In this document: positions 17,675 through 26,949 of the stretch, in pieces
Layout of the letters: each line of letters opens with the position of its first letter
Numbering within the stretch: the stretch's first letter is position 1
Assembly: GCA_965223095.1 (NCBI GenBank)
Contig: OZ244979.1
Location: forward strand, 2,728,001 to 2,792,000
Origin: J054 sp965223095
Lineage (GTDB): Bacteria; Pseudomonadota; Gammaproteobacteria; Steroidobacterales; GCA-2729495
Direction: 5' to 3'
DNA length: 64,000 bases
Made by a program: the position numbers and the translations under genes
The notes under the pieces: generated by a model
Seen by the model: only the letters and a program-made list of their open reading frames with translations
Told to the model about the DNA's origin: nothing
The model's database searches: none

Positions 17675-18385
17675 TCACCAGGGGACGTTTGCTCCAAAGC
17701 GGTCGATAAAGCGACCACTGTCAGCTAAAGTCAGCCGTGCAAAACAAGCCTGTTGTTCGCGCACACTGTCGGCGGCGGTGATGGGTGCGTCTACGCCGCC
17801 CAGGTCGGTCTTACACCAGCCGGGCGCCATGGCCACGACGATGATGTCCGGCAGCTCCGCGGCCATACCCTTGGTCACGATGTTCAATCCGGCCTTACTC
17901 GACCGATAGGCGTAGGATTGCCCCTGCAGATTTTGCGCAATTGAGCCTAAATCGCTGGACATCATGACCAGCCGTGGATGTTTTGCTAGCCGCAAAGAAT
18001 CCAGTAACGAAACCGACAATTTAAAAGGTGCCAACAGATTCACCTCGAGAATCTGGCGCCAAATGCCATAGTCCATTTGTGCCAATCCCTGATAGGCCAT
18101 CCCCGCCGGTGCACCCTGTGGACCAAAACTGCCCGCATTGTTTAGCAGCAAATCCACGGCCTGACTCGACAAACTAGCAGCGAATTCTTCCACGGCATCA
18201 AAATCAGCCACATCCAGACGAACAACGCGCACGGCCTGTGGATGCTTCTGTCGCAGTTCGGTCAAGGCCGTGGAAGCATCTGGCTGACGCGCGGTGGCGA
18301 CAAGCTCCCAGCCCGCCGCGGCAAACTGCCGCGCATGCTCTAAACCCAGACCGCGATTCGCGCCGGTGACAATAGCCAGTGGCAT
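17675..18385 (-). CDS. Short-chain dehydrogenase/reductase (paralogue)
   Basis: A 236-residue SDR with TGANRGLGLEHARQF at residues 7-21, LLLNNAGSFG near residue 88 and the catalytic YRSSK near residue 160. The layout, including the AMAPGWCKTDLGG segment after the active site, matches the SDR at 15199-15909, which points to an old duplication around the aldehyde dehydrogenase gene. It begins 4 bases after the stop of the aldo/keto reductase gene on the same strand, so both are probably cotranscribed. The substrate is unknown. Confidence 0.85.
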   Translation of the reverse strand: MPLAIVTGANRGLGLEHARQFAAAGWELVATARQPDASTALTELRQKHPQAVRVVRLDVADFDAVEEFAASLSSQAVDLLLNNAGSFGPQGAPAGMAYQGLAQMDYGIWRQILEVNLLAPFKLSVSLLDSLRLAKHPRLVMMSSDLGSIAQNLQGQSYAYRSSKAGLNIVTKGMAAELPDIIVVAMAPGWCKTDLGGVDAPITAADSVREQQACFARLTLADSGRFIDRFGANVPW

Positions 18386-18389
18386 CAGA

Positions 18390-19445
18390 CTATTGACCTC
18401 GCCAACGGTCGCCGAGACTGCGGGGCTCGCCGAACATCAAGCCCTGAAAAAACTCGCTGCGCAGCATGCCGGATGGATAGCGAGCTGCAGGCGGCGCCAG
18501 CGCATCCAGTGCCGCAATTTGTTCAACAGTTAACGCCAACTCAGCCGCCGCCAGATTGTCTTCAAGTTGCGGCAAATGACGTGCGCCAATGATAGGTACC
18601 ACCGTGATACTTGTGCGTTGCCGCAGCCAAGCCAAGGCGAGCTGCGCGCTGCTGCAACCGATTTCCCTGGCAAGCTTGGCCAGGCCCTCCGCCACCGCAA
18701 GCTTCTCCGGCGCCAAGCTGCTCGACCCCATGGGACTCGTAGCCAAACGCGCAGCTTCTCGCTGGGCCGGGTCGGCTTGCTCATTGAACTTACCCGTCAA
18801 CAAACCGCCGGCTAAAGGACTCCACGGGGTTACAGCCATGTCATGCGCTTGCGCAAGCTGCAGAAAATCCGGCTCAATGCCACGCTCAGTCAAGTTGTAG
18901 TGCAATTGCATGGCCGTAAACGGGGTCATATTGCGCTCGCTGGCCAAGACATTTGCACTGGCGACTACCCAAGCCGGCGCATTACTGATCCCCAGGTGCA
19001 ATATCTTTCCCGCGCGCACCTGGTCATCGAGGGCGCGCATCACCGCCGCTAAATCCGTGCTGCCATCCCAGCCATGAATCCAAAATAAATCAATGTAGTC
19101 GGTAGCCAAACGTTGCAGGCTGGCATCCAGCGACTGCACAAGATTTTTTCGATGATTACCCCCGGCATTGGGGTCATCGCCGCGGGTGGTGAGACTATAT
19201 TTGCTCGCCACGACCAGATAGTCGCGCTGCGGAGCAATTAAAGGCGCCAGAATGCGTTCGCTGGTGCCACGGTTATAGATGTTCGCGGTATCCACGAAAT
19301 TACCACCGGCTTCCAGAAATGCCGCAAATATTTCTCCACTCTCGCGCTCGGATGACCCGATTCCAAACTCTTCGCCGAAGGTCATGGCACCCAGACAAAA
19401 CTCTGAAACCATTAAACCGCTATGACCCACCCTCACATACTCCAT
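18390..19445 (-). CDS. Aldo/keto reductase
   Basis: A 351-residue NADPH-dependent reductase of the AKR superfamily, YajO/Tas-like. The N-terminus MEYVRVGHSGLMVSEFCLG is standard. FVDTANIYNRGTSE carries the catalytic Asp and Tyr, YLVVASKYSL the Lys, and FWIHGWDG the His. A C-terminal VVPIIGAR block binds the cofactor. The ATG at 19445 was chosen because an AGGAG box lies just upstream and the family N-terminus starts there. The physiological substrate cannot be told from the sequence. Confidence 0.9.
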   Translation of the reverse strand: MEYVRVGHSGLMVSEFCLGAMTFGEEFGIGSSERESGEIFAAFLEAGGNFVDTANIYNRGTSERILAPLIAPQRDYLVVASKYSLTTRGDDPNAGGNHRKNLVQSLDASLQRLATDYIDLFWIHGWDGSTDLAAVMRALDDQVRAGKILHLGISNAPAWVVASANVLASERNMTPFTAMQLHYNLTERGIEPDFLQLAQAHDMAVTPWSPLAGGLLTGKFNEQADPAQREAARLATSPMGSSSLAPEKLAVAEGLAKLAREIGCSSAQLALAWLRQRTSITVVPIIGARHLPQLEDNLAAAELALTVEQIAALDALAPPAARYPSGMLRSEFFQGLMFGEPRSLGDRWRGQ

Positions 19446-19559
19446 CACAGTCTCCTGATGCAAAACAGTGAACAAGGTTTTGCATTAGCTTGCCAAAATC
19501 TTGAAAATTTCCAACTGAAACCGAGCCCTAAGCGCCCGTTACACAAGAGAGTATGACCC

Positions 19560-20399
19560 ATGGAAAATGAAGCCTCGAATCTCGGATTCGATCTGTCCAA
19601 TATCAGCATCGAAATGCTTGCACCCTACGGCCTAAAACTGGCCGGTGCCGTGGCGATCTTTGTCATCGGCCGCTGGATTGCAAAGCTCATCACTCGTTTT
19701 GCCCGGCGCATGCTGGCCAATGCCGATGTCGAAGACACCTTGGAATACTTCATCGGCAATATCATCAATGTGCTGCTGCAGATCGTGGTCATCATCGCCG
19801 CTGTTCAGCAGCTAGGCGTTGAGACGGCCTCCATGCTGGCCTTGTTGGGAACCGCCGGACTGGCCATCGGCCTTGCGCTGCAGGGCTCGCTTTCGAATTT
19901 TGCCTCGGGGGTGCTCATCGTTGGCTTTAAACCCTATACCGTGGGCGACTTTATTGAAGCAGCAGGTGTCGCGGGGAAAGTGGTAGAAGTGCAAATCTTC
20001 GCGACCGTTTTAAAGTCCGCGGACAATAAACACATCATCGTCCCCAACAGTCAAATCATGAACGGCGAAATCATCAATTACTCGGCCAACGATACGCGGC
20101 GGGTGGATCTGGTAGCCAGTTGCGGCTATGAAGATAATTTGGACGATGTTCGCAAGGTATTAACGGATATCGTCTCCAAAGATGATCGAGTCCTTGAAGA
20201 TCCCGCACCCACCATCGCCGTGTCCGAACTGGCTGACAGCAGTGTGAATTTTGTCGTGCGACCTTGGGTTGCCACCGACGATTATTGGGGCGTGTACTTC
20301 GACTTAACGGAGCAAATTAAGAAACGTTTCGATGCCGAAGGCATTGCAATTCCGTTTCCCCAACGCGACGTGCACGTTTACCAACATGCCGAAACCTAG
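19560..20399 (+). CDS. mscS: Small-conductance mechanosensitive channel, MscS type
   Basis: A 279-residue inner-membrane channel that opens under membrane tension to release solutes. It has three N-terminal helices; the pore-lining third helix reads LLGTAGLAIGLALQGSLSNFASGVLIV with the usual Gly/Ala pattern. The cytoplasmic beta domain begins with FKPYTVGDFIEAAG and includes VPNSQIMNGEIINYS. The length is close to E. coli MscS (286). It appears monocistronic, convergent with the cytochrome c gene. Confidence 0.9.
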   Translation: MENEASNLGFDLSNISIEMLAPYGLKLAGAVAIFVIGRWIAKLITRFARRMLANADVEDTLEYFIGNIINVLLQIVVIIAAVQQLGVETASMLALLGTAGLAIGLALQGSLSNFASGVLIVGFKPYTVGDFIEAAGVAGKVVEVQIFATVLKSADNKHIIVPNSQIMNGEIINYSANDTRRVDLVASCGYEDNLDDVRKVLTDIVSKDDRVLEDPAPTIAVSELADSSVNFVVRPWVATDDYWGVYFDLTEQIKKRFDAEGIAIPFPQRDVHVYQHAET

Positions 20400-20432
20400 C
20401 GTGCACCGGCTTTTCCGCACGCAGGCAATCGC

Positions 20433-20966
20433 TTAGCGCGTCATCCGCAACAGGTACTCCAGCATGCGCCGTTCGCGTTCTGGATTAGTCTCATAACCCA
20501 GCATGGGCGGATAACGCATACGATTGCCGGGCACTAGCTCGGTGGGCTTGGCGATGAAAGCCGCCATGGTTTCTGGCGTCCACACCAGGCCATCGGCCTG
20601 TGCCTTCAAGAAGCTATCAGAGTAAGCAAAACCCGAAACGGCGGCAGCGGGTTTGCCAAAAATTCGATGCAAATTAGGCCCGACACGATGCTCGCCGCCC
20701 GCCTCCAAGGTATGACAAAAGCGGCACCACATGAAAGCCTGGCGCTGCGCCTCCAACTCTTCCACGGAAATTTCCGGCAAAGGCGCCGCATAGTAATCCG
20801 GCAAGTTTAGACCGCTAACCAGTTTTTGAATTTGTGCATCGGATATTTCGTAGTCGGAGCCAAAGGGCACGACGCCAAACCAGAGATAGGGAAAGTACAA
20901 GGCAAAGGCCAGAAAACCCAACAAGACCAATATGTGTAGCACGCGGCTACCCGCTGAGATGCTCAA
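20433..20966 (-). CDS. Membrane-anchored class I cytochrome c
   Basis: A 177-residue protein with an N-terminal hydrophobic anchor (about residues 10-30) and a periplasmic haem c domain. The haem motif is CRFCH (Cys81, Cys84, His85), with a probable methionine ligand in RMRYPPMLGY. The GPNLHRIFGKPAA block after the haem site is typical of mitochondrial-type small cytochromes c. Translation probably begins at TTG 20966, which has a GGGAG box 6 bases upstream. It follows the cytochrome b561-like gene by 27 bases, and together they may pass electrons from a membrane dehydrogenase. Confidence 0.8.
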   Translation of the reverse strand: MSISAGSRVLHILVLLGFLAFALYFPYLWFGVVPFGSDYEISDAQIQKLVSGLNLPDYYAAPLPEISVEELEAQRQAFMWCRFCHTLEAGGEHRVGPNLHRIFGKPAAAVSGFAYSDSFLKAQADGLVWTPETMAAFIAKPTELVPGNRMRYPPMLGYETNPERERRMLEYLLRMTR

Positions 20967-20993
20967 CTGAATCTCCCGCTGTGTGAGCCCGGC

Positions 20994-21539
20994 CTAAACA
21001 CGTGAGCCCGGCAGCAACCGCAGTAGCCCGACCCGGTAACGCAAGTGTTGGTAAAGACCGAAGACCAGCCAAATGCCAATGAGAAAAAGGTAGTAAAAAC
21101 CCAAGGAGCTGTGCAAATACCCAAAAGCTTTTCTCACCGCGTCGCTATCGGGAATCAGCGCTGGTACCTGCCAGCCGAAAAAGTTCACTTCGCGGTGAAA
21201 CTCACCGAAAGCATAGATAAAGCCGATGACGCCACTCAAGGCAAAGGTCAGATATAGAGCCACCAAAATCGCGCGATTAAACCCAAATGACCCTGCCGGT
21301 AGACCCGCCGGGGGTACTAGTGCCGGCCCGCGCGCTTTACGGATCAAGCACCAAGCCGCAAACAAACTAACCAGCAAGCCCAGACTGTCGTGAAAAACCC
21401 GCAGGCCCTCTCTTTGATCTAAGGCCGTGCGTGGCAGACTAATAATGTTATACAGCAAGACCGCAAAGGCGATGGCCATGATCCACCCAATGAGGGTGTC
21501 TGTGGATCCCTGTCGACCGGCGGCTGGACTGCTGCTCAT
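20994..21539 (-). CDS. Cytochrome b561-type membrane protein
   Basis: A 181-residue protein with four hydrophobic segments near residues 15-32, 50-65, 85-105 and 140-165. Histidines in FHDSLGLLVS, EFHREVNFFGWQVP and YLHSSLGFYYLFLIG fit the b-haem ligands of the bacterial cytochrome b561 family (CybB type). Such proteins transfer electrons between quinol and periplasmic partners. It is cotranscribed with the downstream cytochrome c gene. The start is ATG 21539. Confidence 0.75.
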   Translation of the reverse strand: MSSSPAAGRQGSTDTLIGWIMAIAFAVLLYNIISLPRTALDQREGLRVFHDSLGLLVSLFAAWCLIRKARGPALVPPAGLPAGSFGFNRAILVALYLTFALSGVIGFIYAFGEFHREVNFFGWQVPALIPDSDAVRKAFGYLHSSLGFYYLFLIGIWLVFGLYQHLRYRVGLLRLLPGSRV

Positions 21540-21746
21540 GGGCCTAGTAACTCCGAAGTCTCAAACGGCCGGATATCGACCACCAGGGGGCTATCTTAGC
21601 CACTTTGATGCGCAGCGTCAGTAACGGCAATGACCAGCCCCGGGGCTGCTCCGGGCCACGCTAGGCGCCGGGTGTTCAAACCAAGTTGGACTAAGAATAA
21701 ATCGAGTTCTCGCGCCTTAGCACTTGTATCTAAATGTAACGTTCGG

Positions 21747-21799
21747 CCGACAGGTCTTGGCTTTAGCCGCCTGTCAGACTACCATTGACCACCTGTCGG
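21747..21799. promoter_or_regulatory. Inverted-repeat cluster upstream of the IclR-type regulator gene
   Basis: CCGACAGG at 21747-21754 is matched by its reverse complement CCTGTCGG at 21792-21799, with a partial copy CCTGTC at 21770-21775. The cluster ends 25 bases before the IclR-family start, where autoregulatory operators of that family usually lie. Binding by the encoded regulator is inference. Confidence 0.4.
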
Positions 21800-21823
21800 T
21801 CGATACAAATCTCCAAGGAATCA

Positions 21824-22645
21824 ATGAGTTCAACTCGTCCCATACGCGCGCTGCTGCGTGGTCTCGAAGTGCTCCACGTGCTGAATCAGCACAATGGCGC
21901 CACGGTTTCCGAAGTGGCTTCCACCATCGATCTACCGCGCACCACAACCTACCGGATTCTGGAAACCTTGTGCGTGGCCGGCTATGCCTATCGAGCGGCC
22001 AGTGACGAGCGGTACCGATTGACCATCATGGTGCGCGGACTCAGCGACGGTTTTGACGACGAGGCCTGGGTCACTCAGATTGCCCGACCCTATATGTATG
22101 AGCTCTGCCGCGAGATCGTCTGGCCTGTCGCCATCGCGACCTTGTCCGGTTCCAGCATGATGATTCGGCAAACCACAGATCACGAAAGTCCGCTGGCGGT
22201 AGAAAAACGCGGCCCAGGTTTTCGCGTACCCATGCTGGGCTCCGCATCGGGTCTGGCCTATCTCGCATTTTGTCCCAAGGAACAGCGCGACACGCTGCTG
22301 GAGATCCTCGCCCGGTCGCGCAAGGAGGCCGACAAACCGGCGCGCAACAAAACCCGAGTCTACGAAACCTTGGTTGAAACTCGCAAACATGGGTTTGCCG
22401 TGTCGCGACGTGCACGCCGCGTTTCGGATGAGATCAGCGTCGCCGTGCCCATATTCGCTGAAGACCGCTTATTGGCCACATTGATCACTCGATTCTCGAG
22501 TACGGCCGTGGACATCGCCGAGGCAGAAAAACGATTCGTGCCTAAGCTGCAGGCCGTGGCCCAAAGAATCGGACAGCAATTTGTCGATGATCACACCACC
22601 GATGCCTTGGTGTCGGCGCCCACCGGCGACGTCGGCGACGATTAA
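21824..22645 (+). CDS. IclR-family transcriptional regulator
   Basis: A 273-residue DNA-binding regulator. The N-terminal winged helix-turn-helix covers about residues 8-65 (TVSEVASTIDLPRTTTYRIL). The C-terminal IclR effector domain follows, with GSASGLAYLAF and a terminal AEKRFVPKLQAVAQRI. The domain order resembles MhpR/PcaR-type regulators of aromatic or organic-acid catabolism. Start ATG 21824 has an AAGGAA box. It is convergent with the hydantoinase operon, which is a candidate target along with the cytochrome pair upstream. Confidence 0.85.
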   Translation: MSSTRPIRALLRGLEVLHVLNQHNGATVSEVASTIDLPRTTTYRILETLCVAGYAYRAASDERYRLTIMVRGLSDGFDDEAWVTQIARPYMYELCREIVWPVAIATLSGSSMMIRQTTDHESPLAVEKRGPGFRVPMLGSASGLAYLAFCPKEQRDTLLEILARSRKEADKPARNKTRVYETLVETRKHGFAVSRRARRVSDEISVAVPIFAEDRLLATLITRFSSTAVDIAEAEKRFVPKLQAVAQRIGQQFVDDHTTDALVSAPTGDVGDD

Positions 22646-22684
22646 TCTCGCGATCCACGGCGAATCTGAAACCCGCAATAAGAA

Positions 22685-22722
22685 GGCGTAACCTATCTAT
22701 TCAACAGGTTACGCCAACTTTA
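22685..22722. terminator. Bidirectional terminator between the iclR-type gene and hyuB
   Basis: GGCGTAACCT at 22685-22694 pairs perfectly with AGGTTACGCC at 22706-22715, a ten-base-pair stem with an 11-base loop. It sits between convergent genes and is followed by the T-rich ACTTTATT on the plus side. It probably ends transcription from both directions; the U tract is modest. Confidence 0.7.
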
Positions 22723-22741
22723 TTAGGCAATCTCTAGATTA

Positions 22742-24721
22742 CTAAGCGGCTCTACGCTTCGCTTTAGACTTCTTCTTGGCCCGTCCCGTAGCACGCTTGG
22801 CTTTCGCCTTACTTTTCGAGCGCTTTTTCTTAGCTTTCGGTTTCGCATCCGCATCCAAGAACCAGGTTTGGAAAACCGGCGTCTCGGGCGCATCCAGCCC
22901 CGTTTCCTTCTTACAGCGCTTCTTCAGCTCGGCGATGGTGCCACCCTTGTCAAAGAGTTTCTTGCGACCACGCTTCTTACTCAAGCGAGCACGCAAAGAT
23001 TTGGTCTTCTTTTCGTCAACCTCACCCTTCTTCGTCAGCACAACGCCATAACGCTTGGCGCCTGCAGGCGTGACCAAACCAGCCGCCACGTCGAAGGCGA
23101 CCTGATCGGCATCGCGCTTGTAGGGGTCACCCCAGCCGCCGCCGCCCCAGGTGTCGAAGTTCAGCAAGTCTCCGGCCTTGACCGGAATCCGGTCACATTT
23201 AGAGGGCAACAATTCAAAGCTGCCATCGGCACGATGGAGTTCCTTGCGACTGCGATCGCCGGGCAAACCGCCATTAACGCCCCAGGGGTAGGTCAACCAG
23301 CGATCATCGTGGATCGATATTTCACCGTCCTCTAGAAAACGATAACCAACGCGCAAAGCGTTGCCGCCGCGATGAACGCCGGGACCACCCGTGTCCGCCA
23401 AGGTTTCATACGCCTCGATTCTGAGTGGGAAATAACTTTCCAGGAACTCGTTGGGTACGTTGGTAAAGCTCGGCCATAGCGAGTGACCGTCCGGTCCGTC
23501 GCCCAGGGGTTTCCCAGGGATGCCACCGAAACCGATTTGATAAAGCTGATACCACTCGCCGTTCTTGTCATAGCCCGAGTACATAAAGTGCGGGCTATCT
23601 GAGAAACCGGCCGCGCAGAGGAAGTCAGGATTACCTTGCCCCAGCAGGCCGCCGAGGATGTCGAAGATGCGGCCCAAGGCATGGGTGCGGCAAGACAAAG
23701 CCGCCGGTTCGCGAGGCTTCAGCAAAGTGCCCGCCGGAATACGCACTTCCATGAGGTCATAGAAACCATCGTTAAACATGATTTGCGGGTCGAAGACCAT
23801 GATCATGTAAACGCCGCAGAACATCTTGAACATTTCTTCGTTCAGCAGAAAGTTCACCGAGCCAATGGACTGCGGATCGGTGCCCTCAAAATCGAAGATC
23901 ACCTTGTTCTTTTCGCGCCACATGGCACAACGAATCTTGTAGGGACCCATACCCATACCATCGTCACATAGGTAGTCTTCAAAGTACTGTTTCTTTGTGG
24001 GCACGGTGTTCTTGATGAGTTTGGCCATGGCCCGCTTATTGCGATCAAGCAGATCTTCAAGGGCTGAATAAAAGGTGTTATCACCAAAACGCTCGGCCAT
24101 TTCGATCACGCGCTTCTCGGCCGTACGAATCGCCGCCACGATGGCGTTGAAGTCGCTGCGATTCCAATGGGGCATACGGCAGTTGTGCAAGATCAAGTTC
24201 AGAATATCTTCCTGCAGTACATTGTTCTTAATGATTTTCATGGGCGGCACACGAATGCCTTCCTCGAAAATCTGCCGCGCGTCCGTCGGCAGGCTACCGG
24301 GAACCTTGCCACCAATATCGGTCATATGACCGAACTGGGCCGCGTAGGCAATCAGCCGGCCGTCCTTAAAGATAGGCCGCAGCAATAGCCAGTCATTCGC
24401 ATGACTCACCGCACCGTTACAGGCATAGGGATCTGTGGTTAAGAACATATCCCCTTCTTCAATGGTGCCGTCATAGGCTTCCTTGAAGCCGTGAATAAAG
24501 CTACCGAATTGCCCCACAACCATCTTCCCGTCGAGGTTGGCGATCATGGGAAATTCATCATGCTGCTCGCGAATACCCGGCGACATGGCGGTGCGGAACA
24601 GCACCGCATCCATTTCCCAGCGCGCGTTGAGCATCGCGTTTTCGATGATATCTAGGGTGATCGGATCCAAGGAGACCCGCTTAAACGGCTTTGGCCGCGT
24701 TTCAATGATCTTTGCTGGCAT
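22742..24721 (-). CDS. hyuB: Hydantoinase B / oxoprolinase-family beta subunit with Lys-rich tail
   Basis: A 659-residue subunit of the hydantoinase/5-oxoprolinase/acetone carboxylase family. The N-terminal block DPITLDIIENAMLNARWEMD and SPGIREQHDEFPMI are family standards, as are FLTTDPYACNGAVSHANDWLLL and DTWGGGGWGDP near residue 530. With HyuA it hydrolyses a cyclic amide, or carboxylates a ketone, using ATP. It is about 80 residues longer than a usual HyuB. The extension ends in a run of about 33 residues rich in Lys, Ala, Arg and Ser, like a histone H1 tail. The gene follows hyuA by 19 bases. Confidence 0.85.
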   Translation of the reverse strand: MPAKIIETRPKPFKRVSLDPITLDIIENAMLNARWEMDAVLFRTAMSPGIREQHDEFPMIANLDGKMVVGQFGSFIHGFKEAYDGTIEEGDMFLTTDPYACNGAVSHANDWLLLRPIFKDGRLIAYAAQFGHMTDIGGKVPGSLPTDARQIFEEGIRVPPMKIIKNNVLQEDILNLILHNCRMPHWNRSDFNAIVAAIRTAEKRVIEMAERFGDNTFYSALEDLLDRNKRAMAKLIKNTVPTKKQYFEDYLCDDGMGMGPYKIRCAMWREKNKVIFDFEGTDPQSIGSVNFLLNEEMFKMFCGVYMIMVFDPQIMFNDGFYDLMEVRIPAGTLLKPREPAALSCRTHALGRIFDILGGLLGQGNPDFLCAAGFSDSPHFMYSGYDKNGEWYQLYQIGFGGIPGKPLGDGPDGHSLWPSFTNVPNEFLESYFPLRIEAYETLADTGGPGVHRGGNALRVGYRFLEDGEISIHDDRWLTYPWGVNGGLPGDRSRKELHRADGSFELLPSKCDRIPVKAGDLLNFDTWGGGGWGDPYKRDADQVAFDVAAGLVTPAGAKRYGVVLTKKGEVDEKKTKSLRARLSKKRGRKKLFDKGGTIAELKKRCKKETGLDAPETPVFQTWFLDADAKPKAKKKRSKSKAKAKRATGRAKKKSKAKRRAA

Positions 24722-24740
24722 TGCTTAAGTCTCCGCTAAA

Positions 24741-26795
24741 TTATTCAGGTGCGATCAAGATGGTGCCGAAGCCATCCACCGTGCCCGCATGGCCCGACAG
24801 GATCACCGTGGTGGAATCCATTTCCAACACCACCGCTGGCCCCTTGACAACGTTACCCGCCTTCAGTTTGCCGCGATCATAAAGCTTGGCCTTGCGGTCC
24901 TTACCATCCATATACGTATTGATGGTGGCCATTTCGGCGCCCGACGGATTTGAGCTGCCTTTATCAATCTTTTGCGCCCTGACGCTGGTGGGCTTGCCCT
25001 GCACCACGGCACGCAAATTGACCAATTCCTTTTCTTCGGGTAACGCGAAGGTAAACAGTTGTTTGTGCATTTCATCGAACTGCGCGCCGATACCGTCAAG
25101 GCCATGCTTGCGCAGATCAGCCAGTTCAAAGTCTACCGTCAAGGACAAACCTTGACCGCGATAGCGGATGTCAACTTGGTAGGTCGTTGATTGATCCTTG
25201 CGGGCAATGCCGTCTTGGTCCAGCGTTTTAGAAGCATCGGCCGCTAGCTTATTAAAGATCTTCGTCACCTCTGCCGGACTGGTCTGGCTAAAGGCGCGAA
25301 TAAACGTTCTAGAGGCCTCGTCGCGAACCCGCGTGGTGGCGTCGCCGTAAGCACACAGCACGCCCGGACCCGGCGGAATGATGACCGGCCAAGCATTGCT
25401 CAGCTTACCCAGCGCATTCGCATGCAAGGGACCTGCACCACCAAAGCCCATCAGAGCGAAATCGCGGGGGTCGTGACCCTGCTCCACGGAAACCAAGCGC
25501 AAAGCGCCGTACATGTTCTCATTAACAATGTCGATAATGCCGGCAGCGGCTTCTTTCACCGACAGGCCAAGGGGGGTTGCAATGGTTTTCACCGCTTTAA
25601 CAGCGCGCTCACGACTCACCGCCATGTCACCGCCTAAGCGAACCTCGCCGCTAGGCAGGTAGCCTAGAACCACGTTGGCATCCGTCACGGTTGGCAACGT
25701 GCCGCCGTGACCATAAGCCGCCGGCCCCGGATCAGCGCCGGCGCTAGCCGGCCCCACGCGCAGGGCTTTGGTTAAATCGGGGACGTGTGCGATAGAGCCA
25801 CCGCCCGCACCGACAGTACGCACGTCCACCGACGACGCGCGCACGGACACATCGGCCACACTCGTTTCGCGCCGCAGCTGTGCCTTACCGTCTTGCACCA
25901 GTGCCACATCGGTGGATGTACCACCCATGTCAAAGGTCAGAATATTGCTAAAGCCCGATTGCTTCGCGATCCAGATTGCCCCAGACACGCCACCCGCTGG
26001 ACCACTCATCAACAGGTTCACGGGGTAATCCGCCGCGGCTTTAGACGAGGCCAAACCGCCATCGGATCGCAGCACATGCAGCTGTACGTCCTTCATCGTT
26101 CTCTTCAGTTGCGCATGCAAGTTCTTCATATAACTTTCCACGCGCGGACGGACGTAGGAGTTCACCACTGTGGTATTGGTACGCTCGTACTCCTGCATCT
26201 CTGGAACGACATCCGAGGACAAGGAAACCGGGATACCCGGCAAGACTTTCTTCGCCACTTTGGCGACTTCCTTCTCATTCTTCGGATTCGCAAAGGAGTT
26301 AATGAGAGAAACAGTCAAGGCCTCGATGCCGTGTTTTTTCAGGCTGCGGAGCTCACGTTCTAACTTGGTTTTGCCGAGCTTCTTGACCACATCGCCTTTG
26401 GCGCCCATACGCTCATCCGCTTCAACAGTGCAGGCTAACGGCGCTAAGGGCAAACTCTTGTTATAGATTACCCAACCACCCAAACCGCCGGGCACAAACG
26501 AGCGAGCAATTTGCAGTACTTGCTTGTAACCCTTGGTGGTCACTAACCCGACTTTCGCGCCCGTACCGGTTAACACCGTATTCGTCGCCACGGTCGTACC
26601 GTGCATCACATGGGAAATATTCTCAGGATTAATACCCGCATTACCACAAACTTTTTTAATGCCGTTCAATACACCGATGGAAGAATCGGCGGGTGTGCTT
26701 GGCACCTTAGCGGTAAAAATGTCTCCGGTTTTTTCGTTGACCAGCAGGAGATCGGTGAATGTCCCCCCGACGTCAACCCCTAGACGGTAACTCAT
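24741..26795 (-). CDS. hyuA: Hydantoinase A / oxoprolinase-family alpha subunit
   Basis: A 684-residue ATP-binding subunit with an actin/hexokinase-like fold. GVDVGGTFTDLL at residues 6-17 is the first phosphate-binding loop, HGTTVATNTVL lies near residue 66, and LTFDMGGTSTDVALV near residue 288 is the second. FGGAGPLHA near residue 452 is the family signature. N-methylhydantoinases, 5-oxoprolinases and acetone carboxylases share this subunit, so the exact substrate is open. A GAGGGG box precedes the ATG at 26795. It is cotranscribed with hyuB. Confidence 0.9.
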   Translation of the reverse strand: MSYRLGVDVGGTFTDLLLVNEKTGDIFTAKVPSTPADSSIGVLNGIKKVCGNAGINPENISHVMHGTTVATNTVLTGTGAKVGLVTTKGYKQVLQIARSFVPGGLGGWVIYNKSLPLAPLACTVEADERMGAKGDVVKKLGKTKLERELRSLKKHGIEALTVSLINSFANPKNEKEVAKVAKKVLPGIPVSLSSDVVPEMQEYERTNTTVVNSYVRPRVESYMKNLHAQLKRTMKDVQLHVLRSDGGLASSKAAADYPVNLLMSGPAGGVSGAIWIAKQSGFSNILTFDMGGTSTDVALVQDGKAQLRRETSVADVSVRASSVDVRTVGAGGGSIAHVPDLTKALRVGPASAGADPGPAAYGHGGTLPTVTDANVVLGYLPSGEVRLGGDMAVSRERAVKAVKTIATPLGLSVKEAAAGIIDIVNENMYGALRLVSVEQGHDPRDFALMGFGGAGPLHANALGKLSNAWPVIIPPGPGVLCAYGDATTRVRDEASRTFIRAFSQTSPAEVTKIFNKLAADASKTLDQDGIARKDQSTTYQVDIRYRGQGLSLTVDFELADLRKHGLDGIGAQFDEMHKQLFTFALPEEKELVNLRAVVQGKPTSVRAQKIDKGSSNPSGAEMATINTYMDGKDRKAKLYDRGKLKAGNVVKGPAVVLEMDSTTVILSGHAGTVDGFGTILIAPE

Positions 26796-26949
26796 ACTGT
26801 CCCCTCAGGTTTTATCATTAGTCGTATAACGCACACCGAAAACCCCGACCGCAGCCGAAGGATCGATGCACCCAGTTTTCGTGCCGGCCCTTTAGCTCTA
26901 ATACTTAATGGCCAACGCTGTCTCGTCGCTTAGCTACCGTCTTCGCCAC

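Noticed and set aside
25785..26363. Antisense open frame of 192 codons across hyuA
   Set aside because: A shadow frame with codon-derived His/Arg richness; no start signal.
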